A stretch of DNA of 11,693 nt, taken from contig JAUUZB010000035.1 of assembly GCA_030590185.1 (NCBI GenBank), positions 1-11,693 of the forward strand, read 5' to 3'. Origin of the DNA: Deltaproteobacteria bacterium. Its GTDB lineage: Bacteria > Myxococcota > XYA12-FULL-58-9 > JAUUZB01. Positions 1-5,571 of this stretch are shown here, one piece after another. Below the pieces are notes generated by a model. It saw only the letters and a list, made by a program, of their open reading frames with translations. It had not been told where the DNA came from and did not search any database. The position numbers were made by a program, and so were the translations under genes. The first letter of the stretch is position 1; the number at the start of each line of letters is the position of its first letter.

Positions 1-774
1 AGTACGCGCGTGGCAATCGTCGGCTCAGCCGGCCGCATGGGCCAGCGCCTAGCGGCGTTGATCGCGGACCGGGATGATCTGGATCTGGTATCGGCCCTGG
101 ACGTGGGCGAGCCGGCGACGGGATTGCCGGACGGGGTGATCGCCACGACGGATCCGACCGCGGCGCTCGTGACCCTGGAGCCGCGACCCACGGTGGTGAT
201 CGATTTCTCGGCGCCCGCGGCCTGCGCGGAGCTGCTACCGATCTGCGCCGAGCACGGCATCGCCTACTTGGTCGGCTCCACCGGCCTAGAGTCCCAGCAC
301 CACGCCGCGGTGGAGGCGGCGGCCGCAAAGGTGCCGGTGGTAGTGGCGAGCAACTGCAGCATCGGGGTGAACCTCCTGCTGGAGCTCGCGGAGCTGGCCG
401 GCGCGCGGCTCGGTGACGACTTCGACGTTGAGATCAGCGAGCTGCACCATCGCGGCAAGCGCGACGCGCCGAGCGGCACCGCCCTGAGTCTGGCCGAGGC
501 AGTGCGAACCGGCCGCGGGGCGCTCGACAACCGGCTCGGCCGTGCGGGCAACGAGCCACCTCGCACCCCGGACCAACTCGGTATCGCGGCCCTGCGCGGC
601 GGCGACGTCAGCGGTGAGCACACCGTCTTCTTCCTCGGCAACGGTGAGCGGGTCGAGCTCACCCACCGCGCCACCAGCCGGGACATCTTCGTGGAGGGTG
701 CCCTGCGCGCCGCGGGTTGGCTCGACGGACGCGCGCCGGGGCGTTACGCCATGCGGGACGTGCTCGTCGGGTGA
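1..774 (+). CDS. dapB: 4-hydroxy-tetrahydrodipicolinate reductase (5' partial)
   Basis: DapB reduces 4-hydroxy-tetrahydrodipicolinate with NAD(P)H in the cytoplasm, in the lysine/diaminopimelate pathway that also supplies peptidoglycan. Numbered from the GTG at 10, the N-terminus shows the nucleotide-binding loop VGSAGRMGQ. A VIDFSAP strand and the GSTG turn follow mid-protein. The family signature ELHHRGKRDAPSGTAL carries the catalytic His pair (H146, H147), the Lys and the SGT substrate loop. A late HRATSRDIFVEGAL segment is also typical. The GTG at 10 sits inside the first beta-strand and the frame stays open to base 1 (S-T-R-V-A-I-V), so I infer that the true start lies a few codons upstream, outside the window. 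The 254 visible residues are close to full family length (about 270). The stop overlaps the folK start by one base (TGATG), which implies translational coupling. Confidence 0.95.
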   Translation, partial: STRVAIVGSAGRMGQRLAALIADRDDLDLVSALDVGEPATGLPDGVIATTDPTAALVTLEPRPTVVIDFSAPAACAELLPICAEHGIAYLVGSTGLESQHHAAVEAAAAKVPVVVASNCSIGVNLLLELAELAGARLGDDFDVEISELHHRGKRDAPSGTALSLAEAVRTGRGALDNRLGRAGNEPPRTPDQLGIAALRGGDVSGEHTVFFLGNGERVELTHRATSRDIFVEGALRAAGWLDGRAPGRYAMRDVLVG

Positions 775-1328
775 TGTTGACCGACGCCTACGTGGCCCTC
801 GGCGGCAACCTCGGCGACGTGCTCGCGACCTTGCGTGAGGCGCTCGGTCAGCTCGAGCGGGACGAGGCGATGGAGCTGGTCGAGGTTTCGCCGGTCTATC
901 GCACCCGAGCGATGATGCCCCCCGGGGCGAGCGGTCGCGATCCGGACTATTGGAATGGCGTGGTGGCGCTGCGCACCAGCCTGTCGCCGGCCGCCTTGCT
1001 CGACCGGCTGCGAGCCGTGGAAGGCAACCTGGGCCGGGAACGCCATGGCCGCTGGCGCTCTCGCACCCTCGACCTCGATCTCTTGCTCTACGGCGACGCG
1101 CGCATTCGGACGCCTGACCTCGAGGTTCCGCACCCGGGTCTGCCGAAGCGAGTATTCGTGCTGCGCCCGCTGTGCGACATCGCCCCTGGGGCGTCGTTAC
1201 CGGACGGCAGCACCGCGGCCGAGCTCCTCGCCCGGCATCCGGATCCGAACGACGGGATCCTGGATCGAATCAGCGAATGGTACGGGGGGCGGGAGGCATC
1301 TATCGCCTCCGCCAGCGGCTCCCCTTGA
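774..1328 (+). CDS. folK: 2-amino-4-hydroxy-6-hydroxymethyldihydropteridine pyrophosphokinase (HPPK)
   Basis: FolK transfers pyrophosphate from ATP to 6-hydroxymethyl-7,8-dihydropterin, a cytoplasmic step of folate synthesis. The 184-residue product opens with the family signature YVALGGNLGD (residues 6-15). It continues with VSPVYRT (38-44) and the catalytic segment RWRSRTLDLDLLLYGD (93-108), whose D100 and D102 match the two Mg-binding aspartates of the family. A VPHPGL segment and FVLRPLCDIAP follow. The start was placed at the ATG that shares its A with the dapB TGA; the frame also runs upstream inside dapB but carries no family sequence there. The C-terminus, about 25 residues longer than E. 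coli FolK, is a variable Ser/Ala-rich tail. Co-transcription with dapB is inferred from the one-base overlap; the two pathways are otherwise unrelated. Confidence 0.95.
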   Translation: MLTDAYVALGGNLGDVLATLREALGQLERDEAMELVEVSPVYRTRAMMPPGASGRDPDYWNGVVALRTSLSPAALLDRLRAVEGNLGRERHGRWRSRTLDLDLLLYGDARIRTPDLEVPHPGLPKRVFVLRPLCDIAPGASLPDGSTAAELLARHPDPNDGILDRISEWYGGREASIASASGSP

Positions 1329-1371
1329 CAGCGCTCCAATCGGATCCCAACTTGTGCCCTCACCCCAGCTC

Positions 1372-1376
1372 AGGAG
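1372..1376 (+). promoter_or_regulatory. Ribosome binding site (AGGAG) selecting a TTG start
   Basis: AGGAG lies seven bases before the TTG at 1384. It is the main reason for choosing that TTG over the long upstream open frame that runs through folK. Confidence 0.7.
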
Positions 1377-1383
1377 CACAACC

Positions 1384-1752
1384 TTGAGTACCCTCCGTTT
1401 GATCGCCTCGGCCCCGTGGTTCGTGTTGGCCGTTCTTGTTTTCGTTGGCTGCGCTCACCAGGCCGGTGGCCAAGACGGTCACGACGCCAACCATGCCAGC
1501 CATGCCCCCGCGGCTCCGGGCCACCATGCCGGTAACGTCACCGAGCACGTTGATGCGGTCTTCGCCGAGCTCGACGTGGATGGTGACGGGGCGTTATCCC
1601 GAGACGACGTCAAGGGTCACCGCCTCGCGTCCAAGTTCGACGAGGTCGATGGCGATGCTAACGGCAGCGTCAGCCACGACGAGTTGATGGCCTTCGGTCG
1701 CCGGATGCACGGCGGCGGTTCGAACGAGAGCGCTACCGAAGCAGCACACTAG
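1384..1752 (+). CDS. His-rich EF-hand lipoprotein
   Basis: This 122-residue protein is predicted to be exported and lipidated. A short basic N-terminus leads into a hydrophobic stretch (W12-V21) that ends in a lipobox-like VFVGC with C23 as the lipidation site. Residues 25-55 form a flexible Ala/Gly linker with nine histidines, a possible metal-binding segment. Two adjacent canonical EF-hand loops follow: residues 64-75 (DVDGDGALSRDD, with Asp rather than Glu at position 12) and 89-100 (DGDANGSVSHDE). Calcium binding is therefore likely; its physiological role is unknown. I chose the TTG at 1384 because AGGAG lies seven bases upstream and the signal peptide begins right after it. The frame is open further upstream, but that part lies inside folK and is a shadow. 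Its convergent neighbour is the MYXO-CTERM gene at 1795-2226. Confidence 0.82.
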   Translation: MSTLRLIASAPWFVLAVLVFVGCAHQAGGQDGHDANHASHAPAAPGHHAGNVTEHVDAVFAELDVDGDGALSRDDVKGHRLASKFDEVDGDANGSVSHDELMAFGRRMHGGGSNESATEAAH

Positions 1753-1760
1753 CACCTAAC

Positions 1761-1786
1761 GGCGGGTTCGCGGGGCGTCTGCCGCC
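1761..1786. terminator. Weak terminator-like inverted repeat between convergent genes
   Basis: GGCGG at 1761-1765 can pair with CCGCC at 1782-1786 across a 16-base loop. The repeat lies in the 42-base gap between the EF-hand gene (+) and the MYXO-CTERM gene (-). There is no T-tract, so the call rests mainly on position. Confidence 0.25.
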
Positions 1787-1794
1787 TCACTGAC

Positions 1795-2226
1795 TCATCG
1801 TCGCCGTCGCCGCCCCAGCAGCAGCAAGCTCCCCAACGCCGTTAGGCCGCTCACTGGCGCAGCCGCGCACCCGCCATCCGCGTCGTCGGCGTCGATGTTC
1901 GGCACGATGGTGCTCGGCGTCTGGCTCTTGTCCGCGGCGGGGGTGCCGGCATCGTCGCCAACGTCGACGTAGTGGCCGCCAAGGACGGAGCTCGCGAAGA
2001 TGTAGACCGCCTGCTCGTCCGGGCTGAGGTTCTGGAGCGTGGTGTTGTCGCCGGGGTCTGTGCCTTCTCCGTCGAGCTCGTCACAATCGCCTGGAGCGAT
2101 AAACGGTGTGGGCATGCCGTCGGTGACGACGACCCCAGCCTGGGCCACGGAGCTCCCCACGAGCAGGAACAGGGCCGCACAACATGCCACGAGCGTGTTG
2201 ATATTCTTTTGCGTCATACTCAACAT
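1795..2226 (-). CDS. Small secreted protein with MYXO-CTERM sorting signal
   Basis: This 143-residue product has a Sec signal peptide (hydrophobic core L12-V27, cleavage expected after AQA at residues 28-30). The mature region is Asp/Gly/Thr-rich. The C-terminus has GGC at 118-120, a hydrophobic segment ending in SLLLLG, and five terminal arginines. That tripartite tail is the MYXO-CTERM signal, whose Cys is thought to be lipidated and processed so that the protein ends up on the cell surface. Apart from the signals the mature core is only about 90 residues, with no enzymatic motif I recognise; VYIFASSVLGG is its most structured-looking piece. It is the last gene of the minus-strand operon and its start overlaps the end of the 260-residue gene by seven bases. 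ATG at 2226 is preferred over the ATG three codons later because GAGG precedes it at short spacing. Confidence 0.85.
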   Translation of the reverse strand: MLSMTQKNINTLVACCAALFLLVGSSVAQAGVVVTDGMPTPFIAPGDCDELDGEGTDPGDNTTLQNLSPDEQAVYIFASSVLGGHYVDVGDDAGTPAADKSQTPSTIVPNIDADDADGGCAAAPVSGLTALGSLLLLGRRRRR

Positions 2227-3002
2227 GATTGCCTCGGTCGTTGCTCATCGGCGGTGGCGCTTCGCCAATGACTGGCAACGGTCAGGTGATAGGTCGCGGC
2301 CTCGGCCGAGCTGGCGCTTTGCTCGGCGATGCGGCGCGTAAAATCTCGAAGGGAATCGGTGGCCGCCGCGTAGCGGTCGTTGTCCACCAGACCATCGACT
2401 TGGGTCAGCAGCGCTAGCTCGCGCTCCTCGGGGGTGCTGCGCTGCAAACAGGCGTTCTTCAGCATGCGCAGGGCGCGGTCGCCGTCGTCGAGGGTGGCGT
2501 GCTCAGCGCTCGGGAGCAGGCGGGAGGTGCCGACCACGAGCACGGTGAGCTTGGAGACCACGCCGTTGGCCGGGCGGTCGGTGATGTCGGCGAGCTCGTT
2601 GATCAGCCCTTGGACCTGACCGTCGCGCAGGCCGGCCATCTGCTCCGGGGTGAGGTCGAGCTGCAGGTTCTCGAGGGCCGCGAAGCCGGCGTCCTCGCCA
2701 ATGGAGGCGGCGAGGCTGGGCAGAATGTAGCGCTCGAGGAAGCTGATCATGCCCTCCTGGCGCATCTGACTATAGATGCTCGCCACCGCGTGGAAGCTGT
2801 TCCCTTCCTCGGTGATCAGGCCCTGGCGGAGCAGGCGCGCGAGAACCGCCTCCGAGCCGATCCGGTCGAGCAGCTCATCGCGGGTTAGCGGGCGGTCGAG
2901 CAGGGCGAGGATGGTCTCCAGGTGATCCTGCAGCAGGTCGTACGCCACCTCCGACGTAACCTCGTGCCCCTTGGGGGGGCTATGGACCGGCGCGGTCATC
3001 AT
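2220..3002 (-). CDS. Unknown 260-aa protein with predicted N-terminal winged helix
   Basis: I do not recognise the family. Residues about 24-73 read like a winged helix-turn-helix: a helix ending ILALLDRPLT, a second helix RDELLDRIGS, a third VLARLLRQGLI, then a turn and strand. The remaining two thirds are predicted mostly helical, with no catalytic motif, signal peptide or membrane segment, so the protein should be cytoplasmic. It sits between a sigma-54-type AAA+ activator, whose stop overlaps this start by four bases (ATGA), and a MYXO-CTERM secreted protein, whose start overlaps this stop by seven bases. Tight coupling suggests that it works with the activator, perhaps as its DNA-binding or sensing partner. 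That role is inference. Two adjacent ATGs (3002 and 2999) are possible starts. Confidence 0.8.
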   Translation of the reverse strand: MMTAPVHSPPKGHEVTSEVAYDLLQDHLETILALLDRPLTRDELLDRIGSEAVLARLLRQGLITEEGNSFHAVASIYSQMRQEGMISFLERYILPSLAASIGEDAGFAALENLQLDLTPEQMAGLRDGQVQGLINELADITDRPANGVVSKLTVLVVGTSRLLPSAEHATLDDGDRALRMLKNACLQRSTPEERELALLTQVDGLVDNDRYAAATDSLRDFTRRIAEQSASSAEAATYHLTVASHWRSATADEQRPRQSC

Positions 3003-4246
3003 GATTCGTTCTTCGGAAAGACCTCGTAAAAAACCTGGTGGGCGACGCTCTTGGTCGGCATCTCGTGGTCGAGCTCGCCGAAGAAGCGCCGGAACTCCGC
3101 CTGGGTAGTGGCGCCCGACACCAGCCAGAGCGCAACCTTAGAGAGGCGGTTGGTGCGGTCGACGACGTTGCGATAGGTGCGCGGTTGGTCCTCCATCTCG
3201 TCGATGAGGCTGTGCACCGCGCGGATCAAGCCGGAGAGCGCCCGCTTGCTGATTTGATGGCGCTCGGCGAGCTGCATCAACAGCGCCCGGGAGACCGCCA
3301 GATCGAACTCCTCCTCGATCTCGCGCACGTCCATGGCGTCCCGGTGCTCGGCGCGGAACTCGAGCTCCCGTTCGAGCACCGGCAGAACCGCGTCGGACTC
3401 GAGCGCCTCACCTAGGCCCTCGGCCGCGGCCAAAAAGACCGTGTCGCGAATGATCTCACGCAGTCGGCGGACGCTGACCTCCTCGGCACGGATGACCGCG
3501 GTCTCCACGTCGGAGCGGGCCCGGCGGGTCAGGCCGTAGAACTCTTCCTCGCTGAGGTCGAGGTCACGGCCGGCTTCGAGGGCAAAGGCCTGGGCGAGCT
3601 CGCCGATGTCCTGGCGGCGCTCGTACAGGGAGGGCACCACGAGCTTGGCCGTCGCGCGGTCGAGGAGATCGCGGCGGAAGGTGCCTTCGCGGACCATCTC
3701 GATTGGGTCGCGGTTGGTCGACAGGATGATCAGGGCGTCGGTGCTCTTGACCTTGTCATCCCCCACCGAGCGGTACTCGCGCTCGCCCAAGAAACGCAGC
3801 AGCCGGGCCTGGTCCTGGGGCTCGAGGGACTGGATCTCGTCGAGGACCAGGGTGCCCCCGTTCGCCTGGCCGACCAGACCGGGGTAGTCGCGCTCGGCGC
3901 CGGTGAAGGCGCCGCGGCGATGGCCGAAGAGCTCGCTCTCGAACAGGCCGTTTTGCAGATTCGCGCAGTTGACCTCGATCAGGTTGCCCTGGCGGTCGAG
4001 GGCATGACGCGCTGCTTCATGGCAGGTCGCCACCACCATCTCCTTGCCGACGCCGGTGGGGCCGGACAGGAGCACCACGTCGCGGGCGCGGCGCAGCAGA
4101 ACCTTGGCGGTGATGTCGCGCCGAAGGCGTTGGCGCAGCTCATTGCCGACGAGGTTGACCTGGTCGCAGGCCGCGTCGACGTGGGAGGGGTAGGAGCTCG
4201 GGTGAGTCATATCGCTATTGATTGGCACTGTGGGAGAGTGGGCCAT
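2999..4246 (-). CDS. Sigma-54-type AAA+ transcriptional activator, no receiver domain and atypical C-terminus
   Basis: Bacterial enhancer-binding proteins use ATP hydrolysis to remodel sigma-54 RNA polymerase. This 415-residue protein has the core motifs in order: Walker A GPTGVGKE (62-69), FESELFGH (102-109), the sigma-54-contacting GAFTGA loop (112-117), Walker B TLVLDE (132-137), sensor-like STN (176-178) and the arginine-finger region FRRDLLDR (190-197). Only about 30 residues precede the AAA+ fold, so there is no receiver, GAF or PAS input domain. The C-terminal ~150 residues are charged and helical and lack a clear Fis-type helix-turn-helix. QISKRALSGLIRAV is the closest fragment, but the usual preceding helix is missing. 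I saw no convincing sigma-54 promoter (GG-N10-GC) upstream. It is the first gene of the three-gene operon. ATG at 4246 is the longest start; M13 is an alternative and neither has a strong ribosome site. Confidence 0.9.
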   Translation of the reverse strand: MAHSPTVPINSDMTHPSSYPSHVDAACDQVNLVGNELRQRLRRDITAKVLLRRARDVVLLSGPTGVGKEMVVATCHEAARHALDRQGNLIEVNCANLQNGLFESELFGHRRGAFTGAERDYPGLVGQANGGTLVLDEIQSLEPQDQARLLRFLGEREYRSVGDDKVKSTDALIILSTNRDPIEMVREGTFRRDLLDRATAKLVVPSLYERRQDIGELAQAFALEAGRDLDLSEEEFYGLTRRARSDVETAVIRAEEVSVRRLREIIRDTVFLAAAEGLGEALESDAVLPVLERELEFRAEHRDAMDVREIEEEFDLAVSRALLMQLAERHQISKRALSGLIRAVHSLIDEMEDQPRTYRNVVDRTNRLSKVALWLVSGATTQAEFRRFFGELDHEMPTKSVAHQVFYEVFPKNES

Positions 4247-4706
4247 ACCGGAGCTGAGTCGTCAAGTTCGAAATCGCGAACCTTTTTTGCCGGTTGTCGA
4301 GGAGGCTTTCCCAACGGTTTGCCAGGCTGAGGGTAAGCCTCCCGCGACTGTTCACGTTGCGGGTCGTAGCCGGCAACCATGGCATGGATGCCAGGGGGAG
4401 CGAGTAGGTTCTGGATTCTGAACGCCGGGTTGGGGCTTGGGGGATGCAAGACGAGGTCAGCAGGCGATGTAATGTGCTGAAATGATTACGTTTTGCCCAT
4501 GCATGGCGATCCACCGCCCGTCAACGGCAAGTTGGCCCAGAAGTTGAAAGAGAAAGGGCTGCTCGCGGACTCCTGGTGTTGTGGCGTCTGTTGGCCTTCG
4601 AATGAGTTGGCGCGAATTCGGGGGTCAGTGTGCTGCAGGGCTGGGGCCGCGGGAGACTTCGCCGTGGCGAAGGGCACCCCGAGGCACCGTGGGGGCCGCA
4701 TGGGCA

Positions 4707-4733
4707 CCGCCGGAAATACCGGCGGGCGGTTTT
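4707..4733 (+). terminator. Terminator-like hairpin followed by TTTT
   Basis: CCGCCGG (4707-4713) and CCGGCGG (4719-4725) form a perfect seven-base-pair stem with an AAATA loop. GCGG and TTTT (4730-4733) follow. The shape fits an intrinsic terminator on the plus strand, yet no annotated plus-strand gene ends before it. This suggests an unrecognised short transcript, a leader, or a chance structure. Confidence 0.5.
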
Positions 4734-4900
4734 CGCGGATTGGATGGACTGAGCTCCATGTCGGCAGTTAGGTCGGCGGGGCTCGCGCGTACCCGTTATA
4801 GGTCCAGACAAAGCTGAGGGGTCCCTTCCGTCACTGCGAGGACGATCTTCCCCCGATCTGCCCCCGATCACGAAATCTCGCAATTCCTTCCGGCATCCGA

Positions 4901-4940
4901 CGATCGTCGACGATCGTCGGCGATCGTAAGCGATCGTCAA
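4901..4940. repeat. Four 10-bp tandem repeats with CGATCG core
   Basis: Four consecutive 10-base units begin at 4901, 4911, 4921 and 4931. Each starts CGATCGT and ends GA, GG, AG or AA with a variable eighth base. Each core is palindromic (CGATCG), and the 10-base period puts all four on one face of the helix. This is the layout of an operator or iteron array. The array lies about 150 bases upstream of the ribbon-helix-helix gene; binding by that protein is inference. Confidence 0.8.
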
Positions 4941-4996
4941 ACCAGGGTTTTTTGTCGGACCCCTGATCAAGACTGCACCCGAGCTTGGAAGACGGG

Positions 4997-5012
4997 CGTT
5001 TCCTGAGAAACG
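4997..5012. promoter_or_regulatory. Inverted repeat, candidate operator
   Basis: CGTTTC (4997-5002) and GAAACG (5007-5012) form a perfect six-base inverted repeat around CTGA, 74 bases before the ribbon-helix-helix gene start. It could be an operator or an RNA hairpin. Confidence 0.45.
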
Positions 5013-5041
5013 ACCCGAAATGCAAACGTGTGTCTACCGCG

Positions 5042-5060
5042 ACCACACGAGTGGTGTGGT
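5042..5060. promoter_or_regulatory. Inverted repeat just upstream of the RHH gene, candidate operator
   Basis: ACCACAC (5042-5048) and GTGTGGT (5054-5060) form a perfect seven-base inverted repeat with a five-base centre. It ends 26 bases before the ATG at 5087. Its position suits an autoregulatory operator or a 5' leader hairpin just ahead of the ribosome site. Confidence 0.5.
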
Positions 5061-5086
5061 TCGCTCAAGAGTGAGGGACATTCAAG

Positions 5087-5353
5087 ATGTCAAAGGTCGT
5101 GCACCTCTCGAATGAGGCCCATGCCAAGGCCAAGGAATTCTGCAAGCAGCGCGGGTTCCGGATGAGTGATTGGGTAGCTGCCCTGATCGAGGCGGCGATG
5201 GCCGGGGATATCCCGGCCACCACACGTCCAGGGTTGATGCCGGTCACCAAGCGTAAGGAGCTCATCCGTTACGATGAGTCGAGGCAAACCCAGGACAATG
5301 GCGAGCCGGTCTATGCCGCGCCTCCGTTCTGGAAACAGGCTGGCAGCCGCTGA
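5087..5353 (+). CDS. Ribbon-helix-helix-like small DNA-binding protein
   Basis: The 88-residue product begins with a short strand (KVVHLS), then helix EAHAKAKEFCKQRG, a turn FRMS, and helix DWVAALIEAAM. This is the layout of Arc/CopG/MetJ-type ribbon-helix-helix DNA-binding domains, which act as dimers and often repress their own genes. The last ~45 residues are a basic, Pro-rich tail (around PVTKRKELIRYDES, ending PPFWKQAGSR) of unknown function. AGGGA at 5074-5078 lies eight bases before the ATG. No toxin-like or partition-ATPase partner is adjacent. Upstream lie four phased CGATCG repeats and two inverted repeats that could be its binding sites; a GC-rich hairpin lies downstream. The family assignment rests on pattern and hydrophobicity, and the function is unknown. 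Confidence 0.75.
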   Translation: MSKVVHLSNEAHAKAKEFCKQRGFRMSDWVAALIEAAMAGDIPATTRPGLMPVTKRKELIRYDESRQTQDNGEPVYAAPPFWKQAGSR

Positions 5354-5389
5354 CCCGCCGCCCCCTCCCTGCGCCCCACATAACCGAGA

Positions 5390-5424
5390 CGCCCGCCCCC
5401 GGCCTGGTCTGGCCGGGGTGGGCG
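5390..5424 (+). terminator. GC-rich hairpin downstream of the RHH gene
   Basis: A long GC stem pairs 5390-5404 with 5411-5424 around TGGTCT, with one mismatch and one bulge. It starts 37 bases after the stop at 5353. No T-tract follows, so it may stall transcription or protect the RNA rather than act as a classical intrinsic terminator. Confidence 0.45.
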
Positions 5425-5474
5425 ATCGTGTGAACAAAGCTGGGGCCCGGCGCACAATACCCCTGAACCCGTAG

Positions 5475-5546
5475 TTTCGCCGTTGGCGAGAAATGTGTTG
5501 CGCATCGACGGCGCCTCCCCTACGGGATTTCGCCGGGGGCGAAGAG
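5475..5546 (+). repeat. Pair of similar short hairpins in the leader of the outer-membrane gene
   Basis: TTTCGCCGTTGGCGAGAAA (5475-5493) and a related element at 5528-5546 that begins TTTCGCCG and continues GGGGCGAA lie 53 bases apart. Each folds as a small hairpin; the second has a perfect TTCGCC/GGCGAA stem (5529-5534 with 5538-5543). They lie between the RHH gene and the beta-barrel gene at 5572 and may be leader elements of the latter. Confidence 0.4.
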
Positions 5547-5571
5547 CTCCAGGAGCCAAGGGCTGGACAGG

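Larger units (their letters stand above)
4247..5086. other. 840-base intergenic region with repeats and hairpins, no convincing gene
   Basis: No frame here has a credible start site, family motif or signal peptide. The best small frame (+, ATG at 4499 to stop at 4771, about 90 codons) has a Cys-rich patch (CCGVC) but no ribosome site, and a terminator-like hairpin falls inside it. The stretch separates the minus-strand activator operon from the plus-strand ribbon-helix-helix gene, so it should hold both promoters. Distinct elements inside it are listed separately. Confidence 0.6.

Noticed and set aside
955..1383. Upstream extension of the EF-hand gene frame into folK.
   Set aside because: The extension lies inside folK, has no signal or motif, and a ribosome site plus signal peptide mark the TTG at 1384 as the start.
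4262..4285. GTTCGAAATC, resembling the T-loop of a tRNA.
   Set aside because: The flanking bases do not pair as a T-stem and no acceptor or anticodon arm fits.
4247..4500. Possible sigma-54 promoter ahead of the activator operon.
   Set aside because: Scanning by eye for GG-N10-GC on the minus strand found only near misses with the wrong spacing.
4493..4771. Small plus-strand frame with a CCGVC motif.
   Set aside because: It has no ribosome site or recognisable domain, and a terminator-like hairpin lies inside it. It is kept only as a weak possibility within the intergenic region.
4901..4940. CRISPR array.
   Set aside because: The repeats are 10 bases long and directly adjacent, with no spacers and no cas genes.
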